DNA of 64,000 nt from NCBI GenBank assembly GCA_022842725.1, contig JALHOZ010000001.1, positions 1 through 64,000 of the forward strand. Reading direction: 5' to 3'. A program made the translations under genes and the position numbers. The notes below the pieces were generated by a model that was not told where the DNA came from, searched no databases, and was given only the letters and a program-made list of their open reading frames with translations. How positions within the stretch are numbered: the first letter of the stretch is position 1; each line of letters opens with the position of its first letter. Shown piece by piece: positions 26,501 to 34,448 of the stretch. The DNA comes from Saprospiraceae bacterium. Lineage in GTDB: Bacteria; Bacteroidota; Bacteroidia; Chitinophagales; Saprospiraceae.

Positions 26501-27490
26501 ATAGCCTGGCATTACAATATCTTCATCTTCTTCAAAAGCGTATATTGCCCATGGTTTTCCGCTGTTCCAATGTTTAATAAATGCAATTTGACCATGTGTA
26601 AACAATGGCGTAATACCTTGCACATTCATTTGATCACCCATGTAATTTCCTATTGAATTAAGTTGGTTGGGCGCTAAGTTAAAATTATCACCGCAATTAT
26701 CCACAAGATTGTCAAGATTAGAATATTCGAATGCAAAGTCAGCATTCTCATCTTCATACATTCTTCTATTCCAAAAGGCATCGTTTGGATAATATGGATG
26801 TACTGGAGTATCACAAATCAAGTCTCCTTTAAGTTTACAATCACAAGAACAACTGCCCGGTTGAAGAACATTTTCATGATCTAAAGTCACATCAAATCCC
26901 TCAAAAGTATGGTGTAATCCTAAAGCGTGACCTAACTCATGAACAAACAAGTTTGTATTAATTATTGGTTGGGTTTGAAAGTTAGAAGACCTGAAAAAAA
27001 ACGTACCATTCCCTCCTCTACCTCCTAATCCTTCGCTACTCTGATCAGCAATCCTTCCATAAATACAATTTTCAAACTCCGCTGGTGGATTCCTCCAGTC
27101 GAATCCCCATCCAGATGAATTTTCATATTGACAATTGGCGCAATCTCTTTCAATTACATCTATTATTAAACCAATGTCATTTTGCGGACTGCCATATATT
27201 GATTTTACATTATTTATAATGGCTTCAAGTGAAGATTGATTTATATCAGGATTTTGTTTTGCATACTCCAAAATTAACCTATATTGAACACGACCGCCAT
27301 TCCATATTGGATCACCACATGGATCCGGATTTAAACCTGGTAATGAGTTTAAGTTTTGCAAAAATAAAATATGTTCTTCATATTCACTTTGGGAGGCAGT
27401 ATAACCACATGATAATTCTTGTGAAACACTTAGATCAGGAAATAAAATAAAATAAAATAAAATAAAATAAAATAAATTCTGCTTTTTCAT
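23543..27490 (-). CDS. T9SS-secreted M43-family metalloprotease with Cys-rich repeats
   Basis: This secreted protein has 1315 residues. A signal peptide (1-23, largely encoded by a 5-bp repeat tract) precedes a pappalysin-like (M43) protease domain, about 100-310, with the zinc motif HELGHALGLHH at 184-194. Residues about 330-690 form a parallel beta-helix-like region (Asn-rich rungs). Residues about 725-920 carry seven repeats of the type C-x-(D/N)-G-x(8)-G-(I/V/L)-D-C-G-G-x-C-x-x-C; the seventh varies. A helical region follows, and the last 80 residues are a T9SS sorting region starting near IVSPNPATSQINIQ. Substrates could be host, prey or matrix proteins. It is the first gene of the cassette. 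Confidence 0.9.
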   Translation of the reverse strand: MKKQNLFYFILFYFILFPDLSVSQELSCGYTASQSEYEEHILFLQNLNSLPGLNPDPCGDPIWNGGRVQYRLILEYAKQNPDINQSSLEAIINNVKSIYGSPQNDIGLIIDVIERDCANCQYENSSGWGFDWRNPPAEFENCIYGRIADQSSEGLGGRGGNGTFFFRSSNFQTQPIINTNLFVHELGHALGLHHTFEGFDVTLDHENVLQPGSCSCDCKLKGDLICDTPVHPYYPNDAFWNRRMYEDENADFAFEYSNLDNLVDNCGDNFNLAPNQLNSIGNYMGDQMNVQGITPLFTHGQIAFIKHWNSGKPWAIYAFEEDEDIVMPGYTIENELNLLNQRRVFNSDLVLRAPLKLKNSTILMANGAKIIIERNGKLSLDNAKIVRYDFDRCPNGNIPWGGIHVNSFTYISLKNGSEISGFVQDGIFANQKPCLISVYDNSLILASDNKNIFNLNGSFFDVKTKDSYLDGKILIQNSSGGLTSRNCFIENTDIRITNASLNLYNNQIRGTNGLNGSITNGSIIIQNSKLAGVNISDNNYIQGAINVTNSQGPTIIANTSRVSNISSAGLNNFIFKENDIYNNLGSSIQIISPKEILPSNIIHKNRFFDRYSNAILINSRNPNLAIECNDFINSPGTNLRILNRIAPMQGDNTFAAGNIFSRPPTNPEVFYDLSSLTFYHFKNQGSKEEPISINNPALFLKIDNLGSTLSKCDVNYPLIPEVNPPHCFNGVRDMGETGIDCGGPCQVSCPEIGIGDIGITPVYPAHCYNGILDGNEAGIDCGGSCPPCFTNHCNDGVLNGDETGLDCGGLDCPPCNTDYCSDGIQNNGETGVDCGGPCGACYVNSCNNGLWDGNETGVDCGGSCTPCTATCFDGIQNGEETGVDCGGGCPSCGGNCQDGIQNNGEYYVDCGGPCTPCIFDDFEELPDIDYSDFINELNLAYGSDTIPQGNDIEIETDLAFLNSLYDNGSTPTLLSLIENQSSSDPTLVYNTLIQASPNVSPKAFHVLFKKSHYYTEEQVLTLLKLNPGAIEDLYVYYIVFESESFSASNRDSLWSSLQNQDARTALNDKIRIKKLYMDYMITQSVMFQLQAKNINYNKIRNTYLKNNHDDVPYVIYNTYLNEGKYNQAWNYLTSINENEITDPYYKSQLEKYREVEQILMDHYYAGNKFVQIPAEKKQVLISTASTHHGLATIKARDILEELYSMSFGDFPENLHYQPLEFLISGQPRSKGLQECIVSPNPATSQINIQIIGFELPEILNSQIIIYSTTGERSLYQSIKSKNEVIDISNLISGVYIYEIQMNSGKAFRGKIVKIN
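27440..27476 (-). repeat. Pentanucleotide repeat in the protease signal peptide
   Basis: The plus strand has AAAT followed by six AAAAT units and AAA, a 37-base tract of period 5. On the coding strand it encodes residues about 5-17 (alternating FYFILF). Because 5 is not a multiple of 3, gain or loss of one unit by slippage shifts the frame 15 or so codons into the gene. In the present state the frame is open. Confidence 0.9.
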
Positions 27491-27516
27491 ATTGTAAAAT
27501 TTAAAGGTTTAAATTA

Positions 27517-27524
27517 CAAATATA
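27517..27524 (-). promoter_or_regulatory. TATATTTG -7 box of the M43 protease gene
   Basis: The minus strand reads TATATTTG, ending 26 bases before the ATG at 27490. It matches TAnnTTTG; no TTG element lies at 19-20 bases. It lies inside the cassette, so the secreted genes bring their own promoter. Confidence 0.4.
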
Positions 27525-27605
27525 TTAGAATTTATTTATAAAATTATATTTTTTCTCAAAATAATTTATTTCGGTCGTTAAGGAGACAAAGTAATAAAAG
27601 ATTTA

Positions 27606-27999
27606 TCAGTTCAGTTTGAATGAAAAGCCCAAACTTTCCAATTCCTGAACAAAAAGTCCGTCTGCATTGATTTTGTATGTTTGAGATTGTAAATCAATAT
27701 CCACATCAGCCTCTTCATCTTTGATTTTAAGTTTCAACAAATGTTTGCCGGGTTTGCTTTCGCACAATTGAATTAAAGAAGTGACGGTCTCGGGTGTTAT
27801 ATCTTTTAATCCTACCCTGACGGTGATCGACTTTGTTCTTGCCTGACCGACGGTATCCAAAAACATGATTTCTTTTACCCTGAAAAAAGCACGGTCGGAG
27901 TTCATTCCTTTTTGATTGATTCCTTCCACGTACAAAACATTTCCGGTAGAAATCAAATGTTTCCACATTTCATGTGATTCATTGTACAGAGATATTTGA
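27606..27999 (-). repeat. Direct repeat, intact dnaE tail copy
   Basis: This is the right-hand member of the 394-bp direct repeat, contiguous with functional dnaE. Outside the repeat the sequences diverge at once: upstream of the stop-codon end the left copy has CCGGG where this one has ATTTA, and at the other end the coding sequence continues into the rest of dnaE. Confidence 0.93.
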
Positions 28000-30900
28000 A
28001 ATTCTCCGGTAAAATCCATCAATGTAAAACGGGTGTAGGGATTTCCTTTTTGGGTAGCCCCGAAATGAACATCCTTGACCATACCGCCCATTTTGAGCAT
28101 TTGTCCTTCGATCTGATCGGCTTTTTCCAACGGACAGTTGATGAAGTAATTAAACTCCAGGGTGTAATCATCCAATGGATGGCCGCTGATGTAGATTCCC
28201 GTTACTTCACGCTCTTTTTCAAGTTTGTCAATCTGATTCCACTCACCTACCTTTTCAGGTTTTGGTTCCAAAACCATGTCGTTGAGACTATCCCCAAACA
28301 AAGAGATCTGTTGGGTTTCTTTTTGTCCCTGAATATTGTTTCCGTATTTAATCAGCTGCTCAATGAAGTTTTCACCTTTTTCATTGACAGCAAAAAACTG
28401 AGCGCGATTGAATCCTTCAAAACAATCCAAAGCACCACTTAAAGCCAGACTGTCCAGACATTTTTTATTGACTGACCGAAGATTCACCCTTTTCATCATT
28501 TCGTAGATGTTTTCGAAGGGTCCGTTGGCATTTCTTTCAGCTACAATATCTTCCACAGGTCCTTCACCTACTCCTTTCAGGGCGGATAAACCAAAACGTA
28601 CGGCATCACTTTTATTAACCGTAAATTTGATATTACTTTCATTGATGTCCGGTCCTAATACCGGAATTCGCATTCTTTTGGTCTCCTGAAGGTAAAAATT
28701 GACTTTGGAAATGTCGTTTTTGTTGTGATTTAACACGGAAGCCATAAAAGCTGCCGGAAAATGGGCTTTCAGATATGCCGTCTGGAAAGCGATGTAAGCA
28801 TAACAGGTAGAGTGCGACTTGTTAAATGCGTAGGAAGCGAATGCCTCCCAGTCCGTCCAGATTTTTTTGACAGCATCTTCCGGATGACCATTGGATGTAC
28901 AACCTTCCACAAATTTCGGAAACATTTTGTCCAATACTGCTTTTTGTTTTTTACCCATCGCTTTACGCAACATGTCAGCATCACCTTTTGAAAATCCTGC
29001 CAACTTTTGTGAAAGCAACATAACCTGTTCCTGGTATACGGTGATTCCATAGGTTTCAGCAAGAAATTCTTCCATGTCAGGAAGGTCAAAAACGATGGTT
29101 TGTTTTCCGTTTTTTCGCGCGATAAAGTCAGGAATATATTGAAGTGGTCCGGGTCGGTACAAGGCGTTCATCGCAATGAGGTCCTCAAAACGCGTAGGTT
29201 TGAGTTCCCGCAGATATTTTTGCATTCCGGGAGATTCATATTGGAATATTCCGACCATTTCACCTTTTTGAAATAGTTGGAATGTTTTTTCATCCTCAAG
29301 GGAAATATCGTCAATATCCAACGTAATGCCATATCTTTCTCTGATGATTTCAATAGCATCTTTGATGATGGTCAGGGTCTTCAAACCCAAAAAGTCCATT
29401 TTCAACAATCCTGCTTCTTCGGCTACACTGTTATCATACTGAGAAACAAGCAGGTCTGAATCTTTTGCTACGGAAACAGGAACATAATCAGTGATATCTC
29501 CGGGTGTGATGATGACACCACAAGCATGAATACCTGTATTTCTTACGGCACCTTCCAGTTTTTTGGCAGTTGTAATCATTTTGCCGATGTCGTCATGCTG
29601 ACCGGCAAGTTTTCTGAAAGAATATGCTTTTTCAATATCGTCTGAAGTGAGATTTTCTTTCAGTTTGGGATCTATATCATTTTCTGCAAGAACACCCTGA
29701 AGGGTTGCACTCAGATGGGTAGGAAAGGTTTTAGCCACTTTGTCCACTTCACTCAGAGGAACATTCATCACCCGACCTACGTCTCTCAAAGACATTCTGG
29801 CGGCCATGGTACCATAGGTAATGATTTGGGCGACCTGATTTTTTCCGTATTTGTCGATGACATAATCAATGACTTTTCCTCTTCCTTCATCGTCAAAGTC
29901 AATATCGATATCCGGCATAGAGACCCTTTCAGGATTGAGAAAACGTTCGAAAAGCAAATCGTATTTGATCGGATCAATATTGGTAATACCAAGGCAATAA
30001 GCGACGGCAGAACCGGCAGCAGAGCCCCGACCCGGTCCGACTGACACACCCAATTGTCTGGCAGCACTGGTAAAATCCTGAACAATCAAAAAGTATCCGG
30101 GATATCCGGAATGATTGATGACGTTCAATTCAAAATTGAGTCTTTCTTCAATGGCGGGTGTGATGGTGCCATACCTTTTTCTTGCGCCTTCAAAGGTCAG
30201 ATGTCTCAGGAATAATTCCTGTGAGTCAAAACCCACCGGAAGAGGAAATGCCGGCAATAAAACATCCCGGGCCAAATCAAATTCCTGAATTTTACCCGCA
30301 ATGTCCATGGTGTTTTCAACAGCTTGTTTGACATCGCCAAACAAAGTATTCATTTCAGCTTTTGTTTTAAAATAAAAGTCTGAACTAGGGAAATTAAATC
30401 GTTCTTTCTGCTCCAGCAGTGAGCCGGTATTGATACACAACAAAACATCGTGCGGCGCCCAATCTTCTTCTTCGACATAGTGGGCATCGTTGGTGACGAT
30501 GGTTTTGATGTTATATTTTTTGGCAAAACCAATCAAAACCTGATTGACATCTTCCTGACTCATGCCGGTGTCATCAATTTTTTCTAACCCTCTGTGGCGT
30601 TGCAGTTCGATATAATAGTCTTCACCAAACATATCAATCCACCATTTTAGTTTTGTTTCAGCGCCTTCTATATCTCCTTTCAAAATGGTTTGGGGTATTT
30701 CTGCACCGATACAACAACTGGTAGCAATGATACCTTCGTGATATTTTTCCAGCAAACTTTTATCAATCCTGGGAAACTTTCCGTACAACCCTTCAGTGAA
30801 ACCCAAAGATGCCAGTTTGGTAAGATTTTTATATCCTTGCGGTGTTTTGGCAAGGAGGAGTTGGTGGTGTCGCACATCTTTCTGACCTCTTGATTTTTCA

Positions 30901-31136
30901 AAACTTTTGATATGACGATCTTCAACCATGTAAAATTCGCAACCAATGATAGGTTTGATACCCTGTTGTTTGGCTTCCTTGACAAATTTGAAAACCCCGA
31001 ACATGTTGCCGTGGTCGGTTATAGCTACAGCACTTTGTCCGTCCGCTTTTGCTTTTTTCATCATTGTTTTGATGTCTGAAGCACCGTCAAGCAGTGAATA
31101 CTGAGTGTGGCAATGGAGGTGACAAAAATCTACCAT
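27606..31136 (-). CDS. dnaE: DNA polymerase III alpha subunit
   Basis: This is the replicative DNA polymerase, 1176 residues, the usual length for a Bacteroidota DnaE. An N-terminal PHP domain starts with HLHCHTQYSLLDGASD (6-21). The C-family polymerase core has GPGRGSAAGSA (about 366-376) and the catalytic Asp segment PDIDIDFDDEGRG (about 406-418). A beta-clamp binding motif QISLFGD lies near 940, followed by an OB-fold (about 1000-1090). The last 131 codons are the intact copy of the direct repeat whose partner lies 6,080 bases away. Proofreading is probably done by a separate DnaQ-like enzyme. Confidence 0.97.
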   Translation of the reverse strand: MVDFCHLHCHTQYSLLDGASDIKTMMKKAKADGQSAVAITDHGNMFGVFKFVKEAKQQGIKPIIGCEFYMVEDRHIKSFEKSRGQKDVRHHQLLLAKTPQGYKNLTKLASLGFTEGLYGKFPRIDKSLLEKYHEGIIATSCCIGAEIPQTILKGDIEGAETKLKWWIDMFGEDYYIELQRHRGLEKIDDTGMSQEDVNQVLIGFAKKYNIKTIVTNDAHYVEEEDWAPHDVLLCINTGSLLEQKERFNFPSSDFYFKTKAEMNTLFGDVKQAVENTMDIAGKIQEFDLARDVLLPAFPLPVGFDSQELFLRHLTFEGARKRYGTITPAIEERLNFELNVINHSGYPGYFLIVQDFTSAARQLGVSVGPGRGSAAGSAVAYCLGITNIDPIKYDLLFERFLNPERVSMPDIDIDFDDEGRGKVIDYVIDKYGKNQVAQIITYGTMAARMSLRDVGRVMNVPLSEVDKVAKTFPTHLSATLQGVLAENDIDPKLKENLTSDDIEKAYSFRKLAGQHDDIGKMITTAKKLEGAVRNTGIHACGVIITPGDITDYVPVSVAKDSDLLVSQYDNSVAEEAGLLKMDFLGLKTLTIIKDAIEIIRERYGITLDIDDISLEDEKTFQLFQKGEMVGIFQYESPGMQKYLRELKPTRFEDLIAMNALYRPGPLQYIPDFIARKNGKQTIVFDLPDMEEFLAETYGITVYQEQVMLLSQKLAGFSKGDADMLRKAMGKKQKAVLDKMFPKFVEGCTSNGHPEDAVKKIWTDWEAFASYAFNKSHSTCYAYIAFQTAYLKAHFPAAFMASVLNHNKNDISKVNFYLQETKRMRIPVLGPDINESNIKFTVNKSDAVRFGLSALKGVGEGPVEDIVAERNANGPFENIYEMMKRVNLRSVNKKCLDSLALSGALDCFEGFNRAQFFAVNEKGENFIEQLIKYGNNIQGQKETQQISLFGDSLNDMVLEPKPEKVGEWNQIDKLEKEREVTGIYISGHPLDDYTLEFNYFINCPLEKADQIEGQMLKMGGMVKDVHFGATQKGNPYTRFTLMDFTGEFQISLYNESHEMWKHLISTGNVLYVEGINQKGMNSDRAFFRVKEIMFLDTVGQARTKSITVRVGLKDITPETVTSLIQLCESKPGKHLLKLKIKDEEADVDIDLQSQTYKINADGLFVQELESLGFSFKLN

Positions 31137-31189
31137 GGAAATAAATTGAGTAAGTTATCCGAAATGCTGAAAAAATCAGAAAAGGGTTG

Positions 31190-31197
31190 CAAATATA
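31190..31197 (-). promoter_or_regulatory. TATATTTG -7 box upstream of dnaE
   Basis: The minus strand reads TATATTTG 53 bases before the dnaE ATG, in the 86-base gap after the DnaQ-like gene. It matches TAnnTTTG without a well-spaced TTG. Confidence 0.4.
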
Positions 31198-31222
31198 CAA
31201 AAAAAGCCTTTTCAGTTTTTTA

Positions 31223-31900
31223 TTATAACAATTGCTTTAATGTTTTAATTCCTTTTTTTTCAAAAAGATGAATCAATTTTATAAACAACAAGGCTGTAAG
31301 AAAAGCATCACCCAAGGCTGTGTGTCTGTCTTTTGTGACGATGTTAAACCTTTTGCACAACACATCGAGGGAGTAGTTTTTTCCATCCAGACTTTCAGGA
31401 GACATAGGATTGTCGAGTCTTTTTGCCATAATAGAGGTGTCAAAAATAAGATTTTTTATGGTTCCGCCTCCATTCATTACCGATGTTTTTTCAATCATTT
31501 TTACATCAAATCCAATGTGGTGACCAATGATGATATCTGAATGGATATAGGAAAAAAACGTTGACATGGCTTCATCACCGGTAACTCCCTTTTTTTCTGT
31601 TTGAACCAATCCGTGAATGGAAACAGCGTCTTGTTTGTGAAAAATATTTTGGCGGATGCTGCAAGACAACACATCATGTACAGGGATTTCCTGGTTTTGG
31701 ATTCTAACCGCTCCCAGGGTAATAATCTGATCCGTTTTCAGGTCTAACCCCGTGGTTTCTGTGTCCACAACCACATAAGATAATGTTGAAAGCGAAACGT
31801 TTTTATCCGGAAGTTTATATGTTTTTTGATATTCCTGATACCAGGTCGCCCAATCTTTTTGTGGCTGGCCAAAAAAGTTTTTTAATCCGTTCCAAATCAT
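31223..31900 (-). CDS. DnaQ-like 3'-5' exonuclease
   Basis: This DEDDh-family exonuclease of 225 residues has Exo I VDTETTGLDL (D and E ligands, about 47-56), Exo II HHIGFDVKMI (about 125-134) and Exo III HTALGDAFLTALL (about 193-205). It overlaps the upstream DUF294 gene by 4 bases (ATGA type), so the two are translationally coupled, and it is followed by dnaE. Together with the N-terminal 45-residue extension this matches the exonuclease that usually accompanies cNMP/CBS/DUF294 proteins. Whether it serves as the replicative proofreader or in repair or nucleotide-second-messenger turnover is open. Confidence 0.88.
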   Translation of the reverse strand: MIWNGLKNFFGQPQKDWATWYQEYQKTYKLPDKNVSLSTLSYVVVDTETTGLDLKTDQIITLGAVRIQNQEIPVHDVLSCSIRQNIFHKQDAVSIHGLVQTEKKGVTGDEAMSTFFSYIHSDIIIGHHIGFDVKMIEKTSVMNGGGTIKNLIFDTSIMAKRLDNPMSPESLDGKNYSLDVLCKRFNIVTKDRHTALGDAFLTALLFIKLIHLFEKKGIKTLKQLL

Positions 31901-33780
31901 ATCTGAAAACGGATTTTAATGATTTTTTGGATGTCATCTATAGGTTGAAAAGCATTTCTCAATAAGAGTTTTGACATTTTATCCATTTCTTCCGGTTGGA
32001 TATATCTTCCTGAATTTTTGTGCCTCAGGCCAAATAAAGTTCTAATTCTGATAAGAATTTCGTAGGCATCAGCGGCAAGGTAAAGAACATCCGCATTGGC
32101 TGGATCTAATTTGGCCAGAGCCTGATATCTTTCACCGGTATTGTTTATTCCTGATAATTTTTTTTCGAGAATCATCAGTCTGGCAGCATCGACCAAAGGC
32201 ATCATGGCTCTGAGTTTGATGTCAAAACTGTCTTTATGTTCTCCGTTTTTTTCCACAATAACATTTCTGAAAAAAGAAAGTGGTGGTGGATTCTGCAAAG
32301 CATTTTTGGCTAAAAAATGTAAAAAAACCTTTTGTTTGTCCAATAGTCCGAAAATGAAGTGCGACAAAGAGTCTGCCAGGGATTTATTTCCATAAACGGG
32401 TCGAAAGTCAAAAAATATAGTGCACATCATAATTTCTTTTTCGCCGGGTTGGAAGATCCATTTTTCAAATGTTTGTTGCCATTCTTCCACACTCTGACAC
32501 CACAAGGGGTTGGAGGCCATCATTTCTGCCGGGCAATATTCAAAACCGATTTCAAAAAGCATTCGGTTTACTTCTTTAGCCAGATTAAGTAAAAGTTCTT
32601 TTTGATTGGGAATATCAGGGTTATTGGCATAGATGATAGCATTATCCTGATCTGTTTTTAATAATTGTTCTTCTCGACCCTCGCTTCCCAAAGTCAACCA
32701 GCAATAATCCATTTTCCGGTACGTTTCTCTGCCTAAACTTTCTTCAGAGAGGTATAAAACGCGTTTGATGATTTCATCATTTAAAGTCGAAACAACTTGT
32801 GACACAAAGTGAATGGAAACTTCCTGTTCAAGCCATTTTTGAATCAGTTTTTCGATTTTTGAACGAATGGAACAGAGTTGTTTTTCATTATCTGCTTTCA
32901 AAATTTCTTTTAGTAATATTGCCGGGCTGTCTGTTTGTTGGACAACCAAATCATGTTCTGACACAACACCCATTATTTTGCTTTCCATACTACCATCTTC
33001 TGTAATGACAACATGGCTGATTCTGTGTTTAAGCATCATCATCTGCAGCTGTGTGTACGATTGATTCGGAGGGGCACATTTGACCGGCGAAGTCATGATG
33101 CGTGTTACATTTTCTTTTTTACGGATATCCCCTGCCACCACTTTGGTACGAAGGTCTTTGTCCGTAATGATGCCGATCGGTTTTTCATCCGGATCACAAA
33201 TGACTACGGATCCGACTCCTTTTTTTACCATTATTTGTGCAGCCTCCTGAATAGAAATGGTATCATCAGCAATAACCGGCTTCATTCGGGTATCCGTTAC
33301 GGCAACTTCTGTCAGTAAATTTTCAGAAATATTGATTCCGGGCCGCTGCGTTTTGTGGTAATATTTGTTTCCAACACCTACTGCAAAGTTGGTTGCCAGG
33401 AAAAGACTGATTTTAGGATATTTTTCAATTAATGGCAAAAAATCTTTAGTCGTTATGGCATATAATAAAGATTCTTCCCCGGCTTTGGCTGTAAGCAGGT
33501 AAGGAGAATGAGCCAATAGAGGCCGTATGCCGAAAACATCACCTTCATCACAGGTTTCCACAAGTTCGCCATCTGATTGGAAAAGGTGGATGGCTCCTTC
33601 CTTGACGATATAAAATCGGGGCGGAGGCATGTCTCCGATAGAAAACAATGTATCCTCTTTTTGTAAATATTTTACAGTCGATTGGGACGCTATAAGCAGA
33701 ATCTCATCCTTGGAAAGAAAGTTGAACGGAGGAAATTCTTTTAGAAAATCATATATTCTGTGTGTCAGTTCATGTGCCAT
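31897..33780 (-). CDS. cNMP-binding, CBS and DUF294 nucleotidyltransferase-like protein
   Basis: This 627-residue signalling protein has three parts. Residues about 15-130 are a cyclic-nucleotide-binding-like domain. Residues about 165-290 are a CBS pair (TRMKPVIADDTISIQEAAQ, GIITDKDLRTKV, MGVVSEHDLVV). From about 315 there is a GlnD-like nucleotidyltransferase domain (DUF294) with the motif LGSEGREEQLLKTDQDNA, whose Asp-x-Asp is intact, and a C-terminal DUF294_C domain. Members are thought to transfer nucleotides to proteins or sense adenine nucleotides. It is coupled to the DnaQ-like exonuclease by a 4-base overlap. Confidence 0.88.
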   Translation of the reverse strand: MAHELTHRIYDFLKEFPPFNFLSKDEILLIASQSTVKYLQKEDTLFSIGDMPPPRFYIVKEGAIHLFQSDGELVETCDEGDVFGIRPLLAHSPYLLTAKAGEESLLYAITTKDFLPLIEKYPKISLFLATNFAVGVGNKYYHKTQRPGINISENLLTEVAVTDTRMKPVIADDTISIQEAAQIMVKKGVGSVVICDPDEKPIGIITDKDLRTKVVAGDIRKKENVTRIMTSPVKCAPPNQSYTQLQMMMLKHRISHVVITEDGSMESKIMGVVSEHDLVVQQTDSPAILLKEILKADNEKQLCSIRSKIEKLIQKWLEQEVSIHFVSQVVSTLNDEIIKRVLYLSEESLGRETYRKMDYCWLTLGSEGREEQLLKTDQDNAIIYANNPDIPNQKELLLNLAKEVNRMLFEIGFEYCPAEMMASNPLWCQSVEEWQQTFEKWIFQPGEKEIMMCTIFFDFRPVYGNKSLADSLSHFIFGLLDKQKVFLHFLAKNALQNPPPLSFFRNVIVEKNGEHKDSFDIKLRAMMPLVDAARLMILEKKLSGINNTGERYQALAKLDPANADVLYLAADAYEILIRIRTLFGLRHKNSGRYIQPEEMDKMSKLLLRNAFQPIDDIQKIIKIRFQI

Positions 33781-33814
33781 GATGCAAAAAAATAAAATTA
33801 TTCTGAAAACATGA

Positions 33815-33828
33815 ATGATTTAAATCAT
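33815..33828. promoter_or_regulatory. 14-bp perfect palindrome in a divergent promoter region
   Basis: ATGATTTAAATCAT is a perfect palindrome midway between the divergent DUF294 and ArsR-type genes. Its size fits a dimeric regulator site. Nothing else in the window repeats it, so the binding protein is unknown. Confidence 0.35.
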
Positions 33829-33878
33829 GAAGAGTTGATTTTTATTTGAACAATCATGCTATATAAGTATTTATATAT

Positions 33879-33888
33879 ATACATGTAT
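33879..33888. promoter_or_regulatory. Palindrome directly before the ArsR-type gene
   Basis: ATACATGTAT is a perfect 10-bp palindrome in an alternating AT run, ending 4 bases before the ArsR-type start codon. Its place suits autoregulation by the encoded winged-helix protein, which is inference. Confidence 0.35.
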
Positions 33889-33892
33889 GTAA

Positions 33893-34186
33893 ATGGCCAT
33901 GAATACTCCTTTTGATATAGAATTTCTTGAGAATGCCACCGAAAAGTTAAAAGCCATAGCTCATCCGATACGGTTTTTGATGGTGGATATATTGTACAAA
34001 GAAACAAAACTTTCAGTGACGGATATCCATGAAAAGTTGGATATAGAACAAGCTGTAGCCAGTCATCATCTAAGGATACTGAAAAATCAGGATATTGTCA
34101 AAGTTGTCAGAGACGGAAAAAACTCTTATTATTCACTATCGCGACCTTCATACTATGATATCATTAAAAGCCTGACGAAAGATTAA
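33893..34186 (+). CDS. ArsR family winged-helix transcription regulator
   Basis: This is a small DNA-binding protein (97 residues, or 95 from a second ATG two codons later). The ArsR-type winged helix spans nearly the whole chain. The turn LKAIAHPIRFLMVDIL leads into the recognition region DIEQAVASHHLRILKNQDIV, followed by the wing VVRDGKNSYYSLS. There is no Cys, so a thiol metal sensor of the ArsR/SmtB type is unlikely; it may respond to another signal or to redox-independent cues. It stands 262 bases upstream of the porin-symporter cluster in the same direction and is the likely regulator of that cluster. Confidence 0.9.
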   Translation: MAMNTPFDIEFLENATEKLKAIAHPIRFLMVDILYKETKLSVTDIHEKLDIEQAVASHHLRILKNQDIVKVVRDGKNSYYSLSRPSYYDIIKSLTKD

Positions 34187-34384
34187 ACTGATTATTTTCA
34201 AAATCTCTTTGTAGTTTTTTTCCTTTTTTTTGCGGGTACAAATACAACAACATCCGGATCAACATCCGAATGAACAGTATTATATATTGTATAGATTGAA
34301 TTTACAAAATAATGTATTAAAAATATGGTAAAAAAATGAAACTGCAATTTTTTTTGAAAAAAATGAGTCAAAAAATAAACAACA

Positions 34385-34397
34385 TATCTATATATGT
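34385..34397 (-). promoter_or_regulatory. Motif shared with the acyl-CoA ligase promoter
   Basis: On the minus strand this is ACATATATAGATA, identical over 13 bases to plus-strand 41621-41633 inside the promoter of the short-chain acyl-CoA ligase. With its flanks it forms an imperfect inverted repeat (ACATAT...ATATGT, 34382-34397), 16 bases before the porin -7 box. Confidence 0.4.
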
Positions 34398-34412
34398 TTG
34401 CATGTAGATATT

Positions 34413-34420
34413 TATATTTG
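34413..34420 (+). promoter_or_regulatory. TATATTTG -7 box of the porin-symporter cluster
   Basis: TATATTTG matches TAnnTTTG and ends 28 bases before the chosen ATG at 34449. It lies inside the longer open frame that begins at 34398, which argues against the longer start. Confidence 0.45.
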
Positions 34421-34448
34421 TTTATTCGATCTTTCAAAATATAGTGTG

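Larger units (their letters stand above)
21526..27605. other. 6,080-bp cassette unit bounded by dnaE-tail direct repeats
   Basis: From the left copy of the dnaE tail to the start of the right copy the unit is 6,080 bp. It holds only two genes, both for T9SS-secreted proteins. No integrase or transposase is present. The structure is what a single crossover of a circular DNA bearing a dnaE tail would leave, and crossover between the copies would remove the unit and restore a single intact dnaE. By eye the genes inside are more AT-rich than dnaE. Transfer is inferred, not shown. Confidence 0.6.

Noticed and set aside
21526-27999. Classical transposon or prophage explanation for the repeats
   Set aside because: No transposase, integrase, terminal inverted repeats or short target duplication is seen; the repeats are coding sequence of dnaE.
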